From: Umbilicaria muhlenbergii
Lineage: Eukaryota; Ascomycota; Lecanoromycetes; Umbilicariales; Umbilicariaceae
DNA: 64,000 nt
Assembly (NCBI GenBank): GCA_000611775.1
Contig: KK106981.1
Location: 8,209,548 to 8,273,547, forward strand
Direction: 5' to 3'
Positions 42,956-55,015 of the stretch are shown piece after piece. The translations under genes and the position numbers were made by a program. Under the pieces are notes generated by a model, which was given only the letters and a program-made list of their open reading frames with translations, had not been told where the DNA came from and made no database searches. Numbering within the stretch: position 1 is the first letter of the stretch; every line of letters begins with the position of its first letter.

Positions 42956-45269
42956 ATGGCACCGGGACCTTTGCTCGACTCACTGACCTCGTCTCGCACC
43001 AGCAGCCACAGCAACCGGAGCAATAATCGACCACGACCTGCCATACCAATCATCCCCATCATACCTCGGAAGCTCGAGAGCAAACGTCGACAGAGCCCTC
43101 GAGCAGCCAAACAGATTATCCCATATGACAGTAAGAATAAAGAACCCCTCGAATGGAAGGTCGATACCCCGCCGCCCAGTGCCCATGGAGCCTTACCATC
43201 GGAAGGGACCGGTGTGGATCTCAACTATGAAACACAAACACAAGGTACTCGTCAGGTGATCAAACGCTCAAAATAGAAACCGTACTAATGTCTGCCCAGG
43301 TCCGGAAAGTCCTTATGTGAAGTTTCCTAGACACTGTGATGGTGCTGACAGATTCGCCTTCGACTTACCACCGCCCTTTTATCCTAAGAAACGTTTTCCA
43401 GACGCCCCTCCTTCACACCTCAGCACTACATCCAATGGACCATCCGACACAGCTCCCTCGTCCATTCACCCTCGTTCGAGGACCAACAGTGGCATTGTCT
43501 TTGGTGGCTTTGCAGAATCTACGGAGCCCTCCCCAGTTCTCTCACCTACCGTCGCCCCAACGTTCTATACCCAGCCACCATTGCCGGTTGACACCTCTCA
43601 ATCTGTGTACCGCGGCTACGGTCATACTCACCAACTGCCTGAACCGTTTCATGGCTGGCCAGGCTACATGCAGTATCCTCCCACATACGGCTACAACATG
43701 CATCCCCCTTACGATCATCGGATACCCTTCATGCACCCTCCAGAGAACCACGGTCCATATACACCCACTTTGCCAGCATTGAGCGATCGGTTACAACGTC
43801 AACATTTGTCTGATGAGCCTCCGGCAACTACGCCATCCGTTGCATCTCATTCGAGCAACGAGCCGCCTCTACATGCTCCTATCTACTCCCAAGATGGCAA
43901 TTTTTTCGTCGCTCCGCATGGTCGGGATGAAGGGACTTATGGTTACATACACTCTGCAACCCAAGTCCCGATGGGAGGAGGAATCATACCAAAGCATGGT
44001 GTCCTCAGCAAACCATTGGAGAGAAACTTCGATAACGACATAGCTGGCGACAATCACAGTCGAGATGTGATGGCCGACTACCTTCAGGACCATTTCAACA
44101 CCCTTATCTTCGCGGACTGTCAGTTACACGTCACGAATACGTCCGGCACTTTTGATACAGTCGAGTTTTCGCTTCACAGTCTTCTGGTCGCTCGAAGTTT
44201 CAAGATATCGAAATTACTTGATGATGCGGAACCCGGTGTGGATGGCATAAAGGTTCTTCGAATGGACATATCCGACCGTTTCCTGACTCCTACAGCTCTG
44301 GAGGCTGCCCTACGGGTCTACTACGGAGGCCATTTGATGCGACAAGCGTTTGGCGAGGGGGAGCAGAACCTGGTATTCTCGGGAAATAGAGATCTACCTC
44401 GTTACCACAGTACATCATCGGCACTGGATTACACACTGGCCTACGTAGCAGCTGGTTGCCTGATGCAGATGCCACTAGTGGCAAATAGAGGCATAGACAT
44501 TGCTTGCAGGCTTCTTTCTTGGGAGACTATCGAGAAGACGCTTTCCTTTGCTCTCGAAGGCGGTCTCAGCCCAGCATGGACTGCTGAAACCGAGAACGAG
44601 AACGAGACCTCGCCTACCAAGTCTTCATCCACTGACTCGTCGAAAGACCACAGCCCCATTGATACTCCCGCATCGACCGACGAAACTCACGATGGGTCCA
44701 ATCTATCACATCCACAGTCGCTTCCGTCCTTATCGCCTCCCACTAGTGGAACTTACGCACCCTTCGCTGATGATCTCCTCCGTTACGCTCTTGGGTTCCT
44801 GGTCGAGAATTTCCCACCCACTTTCACTCTTGATGACTCCGCTCCGCCTCAGGCACATATCGACAGACTTCCCAGCGTCACAAAACCTCCATCTACCAAG
44901 TCGCGACTTAGCTCTATTCAGTTCGGCGACTACTCCGCCCATGAACCTGCGGCACCGGACGCTCAAACCACCACGACTCTGTCGAGTATTCTCCTTTCCG
45001 TACCATTTGTCCTCCTGACTTATGTCGTTGACCGGTTGGACGATCATACCGCACTCCAGCTTTTGGGTCCGTTGGTCAAGGAGCGCGAACGAAGACGCCA
45101 GGAAGTTCTGTCGTGCAAAAGTTCTGCCGGCGATCGGGGACTGGCTGACGCGAAGGCTTGGGAGCCCGTCGGCTGGGAGGAAATCGTCTCGGGCGCCGGG
45201 GAGGGGGACGGTGCTGCGGCGAAGTTGGAACGGAGGTGGGTCGGGTATGGGAATTTGTCTGAGATCTAA
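42956..45269 (+). CDS. BTB/POZ-like domain protein
   Basis: Two exons, 42956-43244 and 43300-45269, joined across a 55 bp intron (GTACTC...ACTAATG...CCAG); 752 residues. The first 350 residues are disordered and rich in Pro, His and Tyr. A BTB-like fold starts near 354 (MADYLQDHFNTLIFADCQLHV, then FSLHSLLVARSFKISKLL), followed by helical segments (AALRVYYGGHLM, DYTLAYVAAGCLMQ). A Ser/Thr/Asp-rich linker and a C-terminal helical region (ILLSVPFVLLTYVVDRLDD) end the protein. BTB domains mediate protein pairing and Cul3 recruitment; a role is not known. The last 30 codons are G-rich. Confidence 0.78.
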
Positions 45270-45577
45270 GCGGGGGGTTGCGGGGGGGGAAGCTAAAGGA
45301 ATGATGGATGGTGGAGGGTAGAGGAAGTTGTGCGGTTCCTAAAAGCGATTTGGTCATTTGTGTGTTTCGAGAGTTTGTCGTCGTCGTCGCTGCGGATCCG
45401 TGGGGTGGATGAAGCAAGCATTTGGTCAGCGCGCGGCGTTTGGGGATCGGAGGATATGGGGAAGGTGGATCGCGGGTATGAACGGGCTTCGGGCACTTGT
45501 GACGTTTTGCTCATTTTTCTTGGGGTGTTTTTGGTGGGCCGTTTTCAGCTGAGAGGGGGGGGCTCAGAGGGGATAAG

Positions 45578-45599
45578 GCATACGCATACGCATACGCAT
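45578..45599 (+). repeat. GCATAC hexamer microsatellite
   Basis: About 3.7 perfect copies of GCATAC. Confidence 0.85.
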
Positions 45600-46120
45600 C
45601 GGGGAGTTTTTCAAATCACATGAGGGATTCTGCATGCGCTCGAGTGGGAATTGGTTTCTTGTGTAGATGGGATTGGGATCGTTGCGTGTGTGCTGTGATG
45701 ACCTCGTTTTATGGGGAATGTCCCCCTTGGTACCCCTTTTTACGCCGTCGAGAAAGTCCCCGCTTCGTCTCTCGAATATCGCTGGAACACCTCATCCCTT
45801 CTCCCCCCCCAATCCCACCCCGGAACAGAAAACCACCTCTTTCGGCAAATAAACAACATCTCAGCGCTGCCCTTCCCCTACAGTAACCCCGCAGCTGCGG
45901 CCTGGACTTGAGAAGTCCGCGCTCAGCCATCCCTCCCCACCCCCCAACCCCCCCCTCTTCCCTCTTCCCTCTTCCCTCAACCTCGGCCTCAACACTTTAT
46001 CCCAATATCCTCTCTGTCCCTCTCTGCCTGTCTGGCTACCAAAAATCAGAACTCGTCGTTCAAACGTGGATTCAACGGTGATGATGTGCCGTTCCAGTCA
46101 ATTTTGATCGGTCTCGACCA

Positions 46121-46151
46121 CTGACTGACTGACTGACTGTCTGACTGACTG
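46121..46151 (+). repeat. GACT tetramer microsatellite
   Basis: Seven to eight near-perfect copies of CTGA/GACT, with one GTCT variant. Confidence 0.85.
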
Positions 46152-46198
46152 GATTATGGTTTCTTCTCGCATGGTGTGTCGAAGCCGGTATGGGGGGC

Positions 46199-46251
46199 TT
46201 GGCTTGGCTTGACTTGGTTTGGTTTGGCTTGGCTTGGCTTGGCTTGGCTTT
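46199..46251 (+). repeat. GGCTT pentamer microsatellite
   Basis: About ten copies of TTGGC with GACTT and GGTTT variants. Its reverse complement gives an AAGCC/AAACC array. Confidence 0.85.
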
Positions 46252-46389
46252 GCTCAACTAGTTATTCTATCAGCTGGCTGGTTGGTTGGTTGGTTCGATC
46301 ACTTTCGAGTAAGGAAGGGCCCCGGAAAGGGGGCCCCGGGGGGGTGGTGGCTGGGTTTTCGGATGGGTTGGTTGTCCGGGGGGGAAAGG

Positions 46390-46420
46390 CTGTCTCTTAT
46401 ACACANNNNNNNNNNNNNNN
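46390..46420 (+). other. Sequencing adapter remnant and 15-base assembly gap
   Basis: CTGTCTCTTATACACA (46390-46405) is identical to the first 16 bases of the Tn5 mosaic-end adapter used in Nextera libraries. It runs straight into 15 N (46406-46420). It is not organism sequence. Confidence 0.93.
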
Positions 46421-46626
46421 TGGGGATGTTGGTCGGGGAAGAGGAGGACCCTGGGGGGGGGGAGATTGATAAGGGTGGGGGAAATGCGGAGGGTGGGGAT
46501 TGTAAGGGGGGATGGAATGGGCTTGAGCGGAAAGCTGGGGGGGAGGGGGCGTGGTGGGAATGTTGAGGCAGGGGGTAGATAGGGGTGGGTGGATCGTGTC
46601 GAAGGGTATTGGATCGAGTTGCGGAC

Positions 46627-46649
46627 GGGATGGGATGGGATGGGATGGT
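46627..46649 (+). repeat. GGGAT pentamer microsatellite
   Basis: Four to five copies of GGGAT, the same unit as the array at 5.4 kb. Confidence 0.8.
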
Positions 46650-47492
46650 GCAGGTTACTATAGCATAGAAGGACGCATGACGCACGGATTAGCACGGAGG
46701 GTATTGGATTTTCAGTGAGGGGGTGATGCTGGTTACTGATTGCTTCTCAGTGTGTGTGGATGTGGAGGGTAGGATACTTCTCGGGGTTAGATGCCTGGGT
46801 ATGTGTCAATCGGGATGGTTCTCGCAATATATAAACTAATGTATTTGTAGTTCGTGTGGATGAGCTTTGGTATGATACCGGTTTTAATGGTCCGCATCCA
46901 ACTGTACTCTACCCTAGACTAGACAGATCTGGTCCGTAGGTTCGAAACCTTTTGCAGAATTGGACTTTCCTGCATTGGTTCTGTACCCTTCGATTTTGAC
47001 CCCATGCTCGTTCTCCGCGGCGTGACCTTCTGGGTACACCCGTATTGGGTTCATAGGGTTTGTAGGTCGGCGTGCGCGAAAGTGAGAGCTGAGCTTGGGA
47101 AGATTGAGATTGGCGGAGCTGTGGTAGTTGGGATGAATGGACGTAAGCTAGTATGTATGTCGAAGGTAGGGAGTAGTATCCAAGACAGCGGGAGAAGAAA
47201 TGTCTATGTATTTCCATCTTCTGTATGTTCGTCTGATTGGAATCCACGTTCGGTCTGCAACGGCGGCAGTAAGGGAGAGTTATATCTCAATTGACTGTGC
47301 GCAGCCCGTCCGTTGCCAACAAGCGCGCGGTGCTCGTCAAGCGTTGTCACTGCTGCTGACTCTGTCGATTGCAGGCTCGAATTGATGGTCCACGAGGTCT
47401 GCCTGAGTGGCATATCTCGCATGCTTCTTTCCTTCCTCAACAATTCACCGCCGGCCTCGAAGAGCTGTATGAATACTGGCATGAACCAGAAT

Positions 47493-49918
47493 TCATCGCC
47501 TCATAGCATCATATCCCCATGCATCGTCGACTGGACCAACGCCGTCATCCGGCAAACTCATGTAGCCGCTGGTCTTGGCCATCCCCCAGTGGCGTGGGTG
47601 CAGAGGCTGTGTGGACTGAAACGCAGCCGTGTTCGTCTCTCCAGGGCTTGAAAAGGTATTTAATTCCGTATCTTCAGGGATTCGGGGTGATAGCATCGGA
47701 TGTTCAGGATTCGCAGTCGTCGTCAAAGGAAACTTCTCTCCAAGAGGTGTGATTGGTACCTCATCGGCACACTTGTCCCATTTGCCCAGTCCGCTGCTTT
47801 CATAGGCCATGCGCTGGAGTTGCAATGTTCCGTCAAGAACCCAGGCCATATGTCGATATAACCCCGTGTTTCCCCATCGTTGGATACCGTAGACTGCTGA
47901 CTCGAGCACACAGTTCACCGTGATGATTAGCACACTGACACTGAGGATTATTGTCAACCCCACAACGCTGAAGCTTGTGTAGCCGGGTGGTGAAGGAACT
48001 TTTTGGTTGTAGCACATATGGTGTTCTTCGGCGGTATCGGATCGCCGGAGATACTTGGCAAACTGAGGGTTTGACGGCCCGGTTGCGAACTCAATCACCT
48101 TTCGTTGGAAAGTGGCCATCATAATGTCCGCCCAGTTGAAGACTTCGAGCACCCATTGATCTTTAGGGAGAGCCAGTGATACCGTTCCGGAGAGCGAGCT
48201 TGCCGCCACCATGTACCCAGTCCCTAGTGCTCTCGCTACCTTTGGCAATGTATTCTGTCCCATTGTTTCGAACATTCTAGACGCAGTAGCCTGTTGAAGA
48301 GAATTAAATCCGAGGCTTCCAAGGCTACTGTTGACCTTGTTTATTCCAGCTAGTGGAGTACAATTGCTCGAAGGTGGATTGTTAGGATTGCAGAATCGAT
48401 GTTGTTCGGTGCAACCTAGAACACTGACATGATAATCTGCCAAATAAAAAGGCAGCCCAGATGAAGCTGTGGGAGGGTCAGAGGAAAATGTGGTGTTAAT
48501 ATGAGCAGCGAACCAGGGATCATCGACAGCCTCCATAAAGTATGGCAGTGAGGTCAAAAAGAACAGGGACACGTCAGCATCCGTCTCATTCAATTGCTTG
48601 ACCGGAGAGAAGCCCCATGGAGAATCGCGAATACTACACCGGTCACTCGAGTTAGTGATTGTAATATCAGCTATTGAAGAAATGCAGAGCGGGTGCATAA
48701 ATAAATGGCAGTCTTCTGCTGGAGATGCTCTTGGTGATATAACAAAAACAACAAATACAAATCATTAAACTGGATATGCAGAGATTCGTGGCTTCAACCA
48801 TGCTACATCCGATGTGTTTGAGATCTCTCTTGGCTGTTGAGGTTGAGGGGATCCCAGCAGAGGACTGCCACTTATATTTTATACGGGACTGAAGGCTGAG
48901 GGGGTACGCACTCGAGGTAATATAAAACAGATTGAGATGTAGGTGCTACGTTATGATAGGTTAACGCGGTATGGTTGCTTATCCAGCTGGTGTAATGGTA
49001 GCCCGTAATAACGCCGTAGCTGTAGGGTTGCGATGGGCCGTAATAAAAGTACAAGTATCCTGCTCCTGGATCGTTCGAATCAGAGCTCCCTGCCGTCCAG
49101 TTTGATACGAATCCCTGAGTTTTGATGGGCGCACAGGAGAGCACCTTCTGATACGTGACGCGGGATTGAAGCGGGGAGTTGATGCCAAAGTTAGTGTCCG
49201 AATCGAGAGGTCCACTGTCCAACTTCAGAGCGGCTGTGGGCGAACCAACACACATCTCTGGTGCAAACGGGCATGTAGCAGCCTGGTCAACATGCCACTT
49301 GATCCTTCCGGTCGAGACACCGCACTCATGTTCCGGGGTATCCAACTTGGTCGTATTGGGCGTTATGCAGGACTTGACGTCCCTGGCGCTCAAGAAGGCG
49401 TTCGTCAGGTAATCATTTGTAAAATCAACTTGCTCGGTAAAATTTACCTGGACTTGGTCGGTGAGGTTAAGATGTAAAGGCCACAAGCCACAAGATGAAC
49501 CTCGTACCAGGACTCCAGGATTCGTGATGACCACGTTGGATGAGAATATACCTGCGATAATGAAACCGGTTAAATGTAGTGCAGCCGTCAACATCAATAG
49601 AATGCTGCGCCGGAGAGACTTGGAATGCCAGGCCAGGCTGACTTTGACAAGCTGCACCATTGTATCGCCTGGAGAACTGTTTCGTAGTATCGCCTGTTGC
49701 TGGTAAAAAAGAGCATCGTGAGATTGCTGACTGGATCGCATTTGGTGAAGAGCAAATTTGACGATACCCCAGAAGTGTGTGCCAGTCAATTGAACAAACA
49801 TGGCAATGGCCGCTGTTAGTAAGAAGCCGCTTCGCGAAGAGACCGTCAAAGTGGATCCGAACAAGGAACCTTTAGACCAGTCCACCCAAAAGCCAACGTG
49901 GGTAGTGTTGGAGGACAT
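47493..49918 (-). CDS. Large multispan membrane protein of unknown function
   Basis: Inferred exons 49918-48912 and 48633-47493, 715 residues. The 278 bp intron has GTGCGT and CTAAC...TGTAG signals and joins YYL to DIRDSPWGFSP in frame. Membrane spans lie near 30-60 (SGFLLTAAIAMFVQLTG), 105-130 (ILLMLTAALHLTGFIIAGIF) and about 575-600 (VVGLTIILSVSVLIITVNCV). Between them is a long cysteine- and Asn-rich loop with many N-glycosylation sites (NLT, NFT, NTT, NWT, NHT), so it probably faces outside. The QSHDALFYQQQAILRNS segment is typical of a common uncharacterised ascomycete family. A hydrophobic upstream frame (to 50226) may be an extra 5' exon. Confidence 0.72.
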
Positions 49919-51734
49919 GCTTGCGCGAGGTTCAACCCGCTCCTAGTGATGCGACGATAGTGGATAGGGCCAAGCATACGGAATATAATCAACGAAACGA
50001 GATAGCTGCCAACACTAGCTGAAAGAGTTGAGAACACCAGGACTAGCAAAGACTTTATGGAAAGAAAGTTCAAGTTTAGAGGCGTTTCCGTGGAATTATA
50101 GTGAGCAAGAATGCGCCGCATGTATACGGAGCCACTTTCCACCATGGCTTGTGCTTTTGGGGGCCATCCACGACGGCCGCGGGCGATGTCAAGCCACTTT
50201 CTTGGTACTGTAGCTTCGATGTGCAATCACAAAAACAACCTTTATCAGCGTGCCAGCTTGGGGACGGCGGGAGACAGCGAGCCGGTCACTCTAATTGATG
50301 GGTGTCTTCAGCCGCATCGAATCGGATGTTCTCTCGCACATGGAGTGGTGTTAGATCTAGCCTACACCTGCACTTAGCAGCCGTCTGCCACCCACCCTCG
50401 CAACTCTTCCCTGGCTCGGGCACGTTTCTTCCGACTTCTGGGCCAAGCGAAGTCCTCCGTGCATGGTTGAGTTACAAATCAGAGAAGCGACAGGAGGAAC
50501 GCGTCGAAACCATGAAGATGAACGACAGGGTGGGAAGCCCTATGGGGAACACGACAGAACGTAGAACGACGACCAACGTTGATCTCGATATCCTGTTGTT
50601 TCGTCCAGAATCGAGTCGATGTGTTGTGAGTGGCAGTGCGAGCGGTAGCATCTGCTGTGCATGAACATGCTGGGTCCTGGAAGCTGGTACCGTAAGGTAG
50701 TCACTGGTCGGAGACTCGAAGGGGCGACAAAGCACGGAAGTCGGGCCGGCGATCGAGCCGTGCCGCACATGGACATCGACATGGATCTCGCACATGGCAC
50801 ATGGAGCATGGAACATTTACGAGGTACATGTAGCTTGTGCAACGTGATACGCATGCTTCGGTATCGAAACACGCTAAGACCATTGAACTGGAAGCTTGGT
50901 TCTCCCCAAAACTCTCCGCCTTGTTGTTTTCCAGCGACTCAAGTGAGTGTAGATGAAAGCGATGAGAGGCCGAAGCAGCAGGGCGAGGAGATGAAATCAA
51001 TCATTATTACAACAATTTACTTAGTCGTGGGAGTGCCGCAGCCTGAGCGCCTTCCCCCTCGGTAAGGATCAGAATCCGCCGAAGGAGCCGCTAGGAGCCA
51101 CCAATAGAATCTTGAGGTCTAACAACTGGAAAAGCAGCAGAGGATCTTACAGGTTACCGTCCTTCAAAGAGCTACCTTCACCGAGCGTACCCGGCCATGA
51201 AGCCCGTTCTTGGAAAACTATTTCTGGCTCTGGATCAACCACACAGCCTCGCACCGTCTTGCACACTTCACCATGTTGTCGGCCCATAAACGCAATGCCT
51301 ATCACTGATTCAATCTGGAGCACTGCCACCGTCATTTGGTTCCCATTGCAACCAATCGAAGCCATCTCATCCCTCCACCTTTCCCCTCCCTGGAAATCCC
51401 GCTTCACCATCTCCCTCGTCAGCCCCATTTCTCGCACCGCTTCTATCGCTACTCTCCGCCTACTTAGCCCTCGTAGTCTGCGTTTCACCACTTTCATTGT
51501 GGTGCCAGACTTGCTTTTCTTCACTATCTCTCTTCTGCCTCTCCCTCGCCTTTTTCGTCCCTTCATCGCTCCAGTGCACCTCACATGTCTCCGCTTCCAC
51601 TTTGCTTTATCCATGTTGATTTCCTGAGTTCGGTTGTTACTGTTTCAATTCTGGTTCTCTGATTTTATTTCTCCTTTTAAACTATTCAATACTCTATATG
51701 TGCGTAGGGTCTATCATCAATTCAGACATGGGAA
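49919..51734. other. Intergenic 1.8 kb
   Basis: The left 300 bases hold a minus-strand frame with a hydrophobic stretch (SLLVLVFSTLSASVGSYLVSL) that may be a 5' exon of the membrane protein. The remainder has overlapping short frames on both strands (for example 51112-51627) with no features. Confidence 0.45.
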
Positions 51735-53382
51735 TCAATCATTCTTCCCGCTCACCTTTCCAATCTTGCGCAAACCCCCAATGCTCACAAGAAGGCTCGT
51801 GTCACACATGGCAAACATTAACCAAAAGCTCGCACGATACCCCTCCATAAGAGCCGCAGGACTCTGCTTATCATCGTGCTTCGACGTCAGACTGACTTGA
51901 TTGGCTATCAGTGCAACGACCGCTAACCCCACACTCTTCCCAATCTGTGATATGGTGTTGAAGACTCCCCCAGCCAACCCCTGCGTCTTCGCCGGGAAGA
52001 GCGACGTAATCAGAAGATTCGATATCGTAAATAGTCCATCAGCTCCAAGAGGGTTGAGAAAGACGGCCGGAAATGCCATGGCCCAGTACGTCCAATTTGG
52101 ATGAACCACGGCCATGAGTAGTGGTGCAATACACGCGATAATCGTCGTTGCGACCACGATCCAATCTGCTCGCATGTGCGGGACGAGAAGACCGACCAGC
52201 ACATTCGCAAGCGCGCCGGAAATGGGAGCGGGCAGGAAGCGAATGGCCGTTTGAATGGGGCTGAGCTGCTGGACGTTTTGGAAGAAGAAATTCGCGATCT
52301 GCTCGAAGGCGTTGAAGGCGCCCCAGATCAAGAAGACGTTGATGCAAATGCTGGTGAAGATTCGGTTGCGCCAGAGGCCATTGGGGATTAGGGCTGGGCG
52401 ATCGAGGCGCTCTTGACGGCCGACCCAAAGGACAAAGCCGGGGATAAGGATGATGGCGATGGCAAGGGTGGTAATAGTAGCGGGCGAGCGGATGGATGTC
52501 GAGCTGCCAGTCAATGAACTGTATCACATATCGTGAGTATCTCAGGGGCTAAAGGGCAGAACTAATGTATGACTTACGCGAGCACGAAAGACAGCATCGC
52601 AAGACAGGAGCTCGCAATTAGCGCTCCCACCCAATCTATCTCATGTGCCATCCGATGCCAGGAGAAGGGTACAGCAGACTCGATGTTCGGAAGCTGAAAC
52701 AAGGAAAATGCAAGCACGACGAAATTGATGATCGCGGCAAGGTAGAATCCCCATCGCCAGCCGATCGTACCAGCAAACGCGCCACCCAAGACGAGCCCGA
52801 GCCCCAACCCGACAGGTTGGACTCCGCCCATGGATGCAAACGCCATGTTCCTGCTCCGGCCGGGAGAGAACGTGGCGTTGATGATGCTGACGGCTGACGG
52901 CAGGCAGAATGAAGTGGCGATGCCGGAGAAGGCGCGAAAGACGATGAGTTGCGGGCCTGTTCGCGAAAGACCGCACGCGAGGGTGGAAATCGCTTGGATG
53001 AAGCAGCCGACCAGATACATGTGCCGGCTTCCTACTACGTCGGAGATGGTGCTGTAGAGGAGGGTGCAGCCGCGGGTTAGGGCGGAGGTTGAGACGGGCC
53101 TAGGGGGGGGGGGGGAAAGGGGGGGGGTTTTGTTAGCGCTCAAAGGGGGGAATTGGAGGGTTTGGATGGAAGACGTTTTGGGGGGAGGCCGGGGGAAGGG
53201 GGGGAGATGGGGCCTTCAACAGAATCGCACGCGGGTGGAACGTCTAGAATCAACTAAGGGATGTTTTTGCCGAAAAGTAGAAGAATGGCATACCACAGTC
53301 CCATTTCCGGCCCTCGATGCCAGTCGCTCGCCATTATCGGCATGGCAACGACTACTACCGCGCCGGTCAGAAACCTACCCAT
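51735..53382 (-). CDS. MFS transporter, drug:H+ antiporter type
   Basis: Three inferred exons, 53382-53294, 53099-52578 and 52518-51735, 464 residues. The first intron (GTATGC...GCTAAC...poly-C...CTAG) restores GLWPVSTSALTRGCTLL, the second (GTAAGT...ACAG) restores SFVLASLTGSS. Motifs follow the DHA pattern: DVVGSR after span two, VFRAFSGIATSFCLPSAV, and GWRWGFYLAAIINF after span five. About twelve spans are visible, ending in a Lys-rich tail. The export substrate is unknown. The N-terminus is uncertain: ATG 53382 leaves almost no cytoplasmic tail, and a Pro/Ser-rich frame upstream (about 53400-53590) could supply one through another splice. Confidence 0.78.
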
Positions 53383-55015
53383 CGCGGTGATGCCCGTGGA
53401 CGCAGGGTATCACTCTTGCCCGGTTTGCGCTTCGAGGGAGAGACGTGGTTGGCGCGCGGGGTGTCGGTGGTGTTGATGGATGGCGGACGAGTGGCTGAAT
53501 GGTCGACGGGGGGATTGGCAGACTGGTTTTTGGCTGCAGCGGTGGTGATGTTTGCTTGCGGGCTTGGTTCTTCCGGTTGAGGCAGGCATTCACTTGTCAG
53601 GGGGCGAGCTCAATCGATGGGCGAGACGTTTCTGCGTGCGGTTTTGGCGAGGAGGGAATTCTAGATTGGTTTATGGGGAGTTTGATAGTGAACTTCTGGG
53701 AGCCATTTTGATATCTGGAATTGAGGAATACGGGGAGGAATCCTTTTCGCAGGTCCAGGGGGAGGATGGAGCCATCCAGCGCGGTTTGTCAGACTCGGAC
53801 TCCTGCCGCACGAGATCGCTGCATCTAATAGAGTAGGCGTGCCGAGGGTTGGAAATCAAATGGTGCGGCATGTTGCTTTGGGAGCCGAATCTTGGATACG
53901 CTGTCGACGTCGAACTATTCGAAGGTTGTCGAGATCAGATCTACCATTACAGCGATAGGCAAATCTTACCCCCGCACTTCGAGTCCTTTGTAAGACTTGT
54001 CTCTCTAGATCGTCCACCGCTTCCAGCGCTCTGATATAGCGAGTATATTGACTGGGAGGGCGGATCAGCAACACAACCCAAATTCCTGACAATGTTGGAC
54101 TGACCGTGTGGGTCACTGAAGCCCTCGTGGTACACAACATTATCGACGAAGATATTTCAATCATCCCATATGTAAGTCTTGTTCCATGCGTGGAAGATAT
54201 CATCCAGACTCGAGAGCGCGAATACCAAGTCGAGGATCGCGCATTTTTCAACCCCGAGTGCCGAGTTATCTGCTCTCCTCATCTCCGCATCACCCTCCCC
54301 TTCAGCGATCTCAGTCTTTCGACTACACCACCATTCATTCAAGTAATCCACTTCTTGGCGCATCAGCCCTCCATTGCCATTGCCATTTCCACCCCATCCC
54401 CTCTCCACAAGCCCGCATATAGCAGATTCGCAGTGAGAAAGATCACCCCCAAGCTCCCAGCGTCAACTGTTTGTTCCAAGGCGAAACCAAGAACATGCGT
54501 AGACAGGGTAGGCAAGGAGGCGGAAAAAAGAGCAGTGTGAGACACGCCCGAAGAGCCGGCCAAAGTGCGCCAGGTTTCCGAAGAAACTCTTGGAAGCCCA
54601 CAGGACCAATCGAAATCGGATCTAGAAGACACCGGAGCGGTCAATCAGCAGTAGCGCCAATCCGGCAGTCGTTTCATCATCAAAGCCAGCCATCGCATCG
54701 AAATGTATTCCGCAGCTATTCGATCGTCTTTGTTAGCTAGTCTAGAGGCAGGCCCAAAGACATAGCTAGTGAAGGCATCCCATCTATAAGCAAGGTCAAG
54801 TGTAGCAAATACATTTTCAGCAAATGGGTATCGACCAGGGCGCCAGACCTAATGCTCCTCTGTAAGCACGCGCCAAACATCCATAGCCGCCATAATGAGT
54901 GAAAGAAACATGAGATACCCGCTTGCATCCGAGTGATGATCACCATTTCCATCCTGATCTTTCGGTCCCTCGGGTCCACGCAGCATTCCAGACCTATGCG
55001 TTTTTGTATTGGAAC
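53383..55015. other. Intergenic 1.6 kb
   Basis: The upstream flank of the MFS gene and the downstream flank of the poly(A) polymerase gene. A plus-strand frame near 54100-54240 has a short protein-like stretch before a GTAAGT, but no family is recognised and no gene model holds together. Confidence 0.45.

Larger units (their letters stand above)
45270..47492. other. Gene-poor block with many simple repeats and a gap
   Basis: This 2.2 kb lies between converging genes. It holds GCATAC, CTTCCCT, GACT, GGCTT and GGGAT microsatellites, GC-rich palindromic sequence and a 15-base gap. Open frames here follow the repeats and lack features. No gene is supported. Confidence 0.6.

Noticed and set aside
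46935-46952. tRNA B-box-like sequence (GGTTCGAAACC)
   Set aside because: The flanking bases do not form a T-arm or acceptor stem and no A box is found at the right distance.
51112-51627. Overlapping frames of 171 and 155 residues on opposite strands
   Set aside because: No motifs, and both depend on Ser/Arg-rich chance composition.
53856-54540. Possible small gene with GTAAGT near 54170
   Set aside because: No consistent acceptor and frame; no recognisable product.
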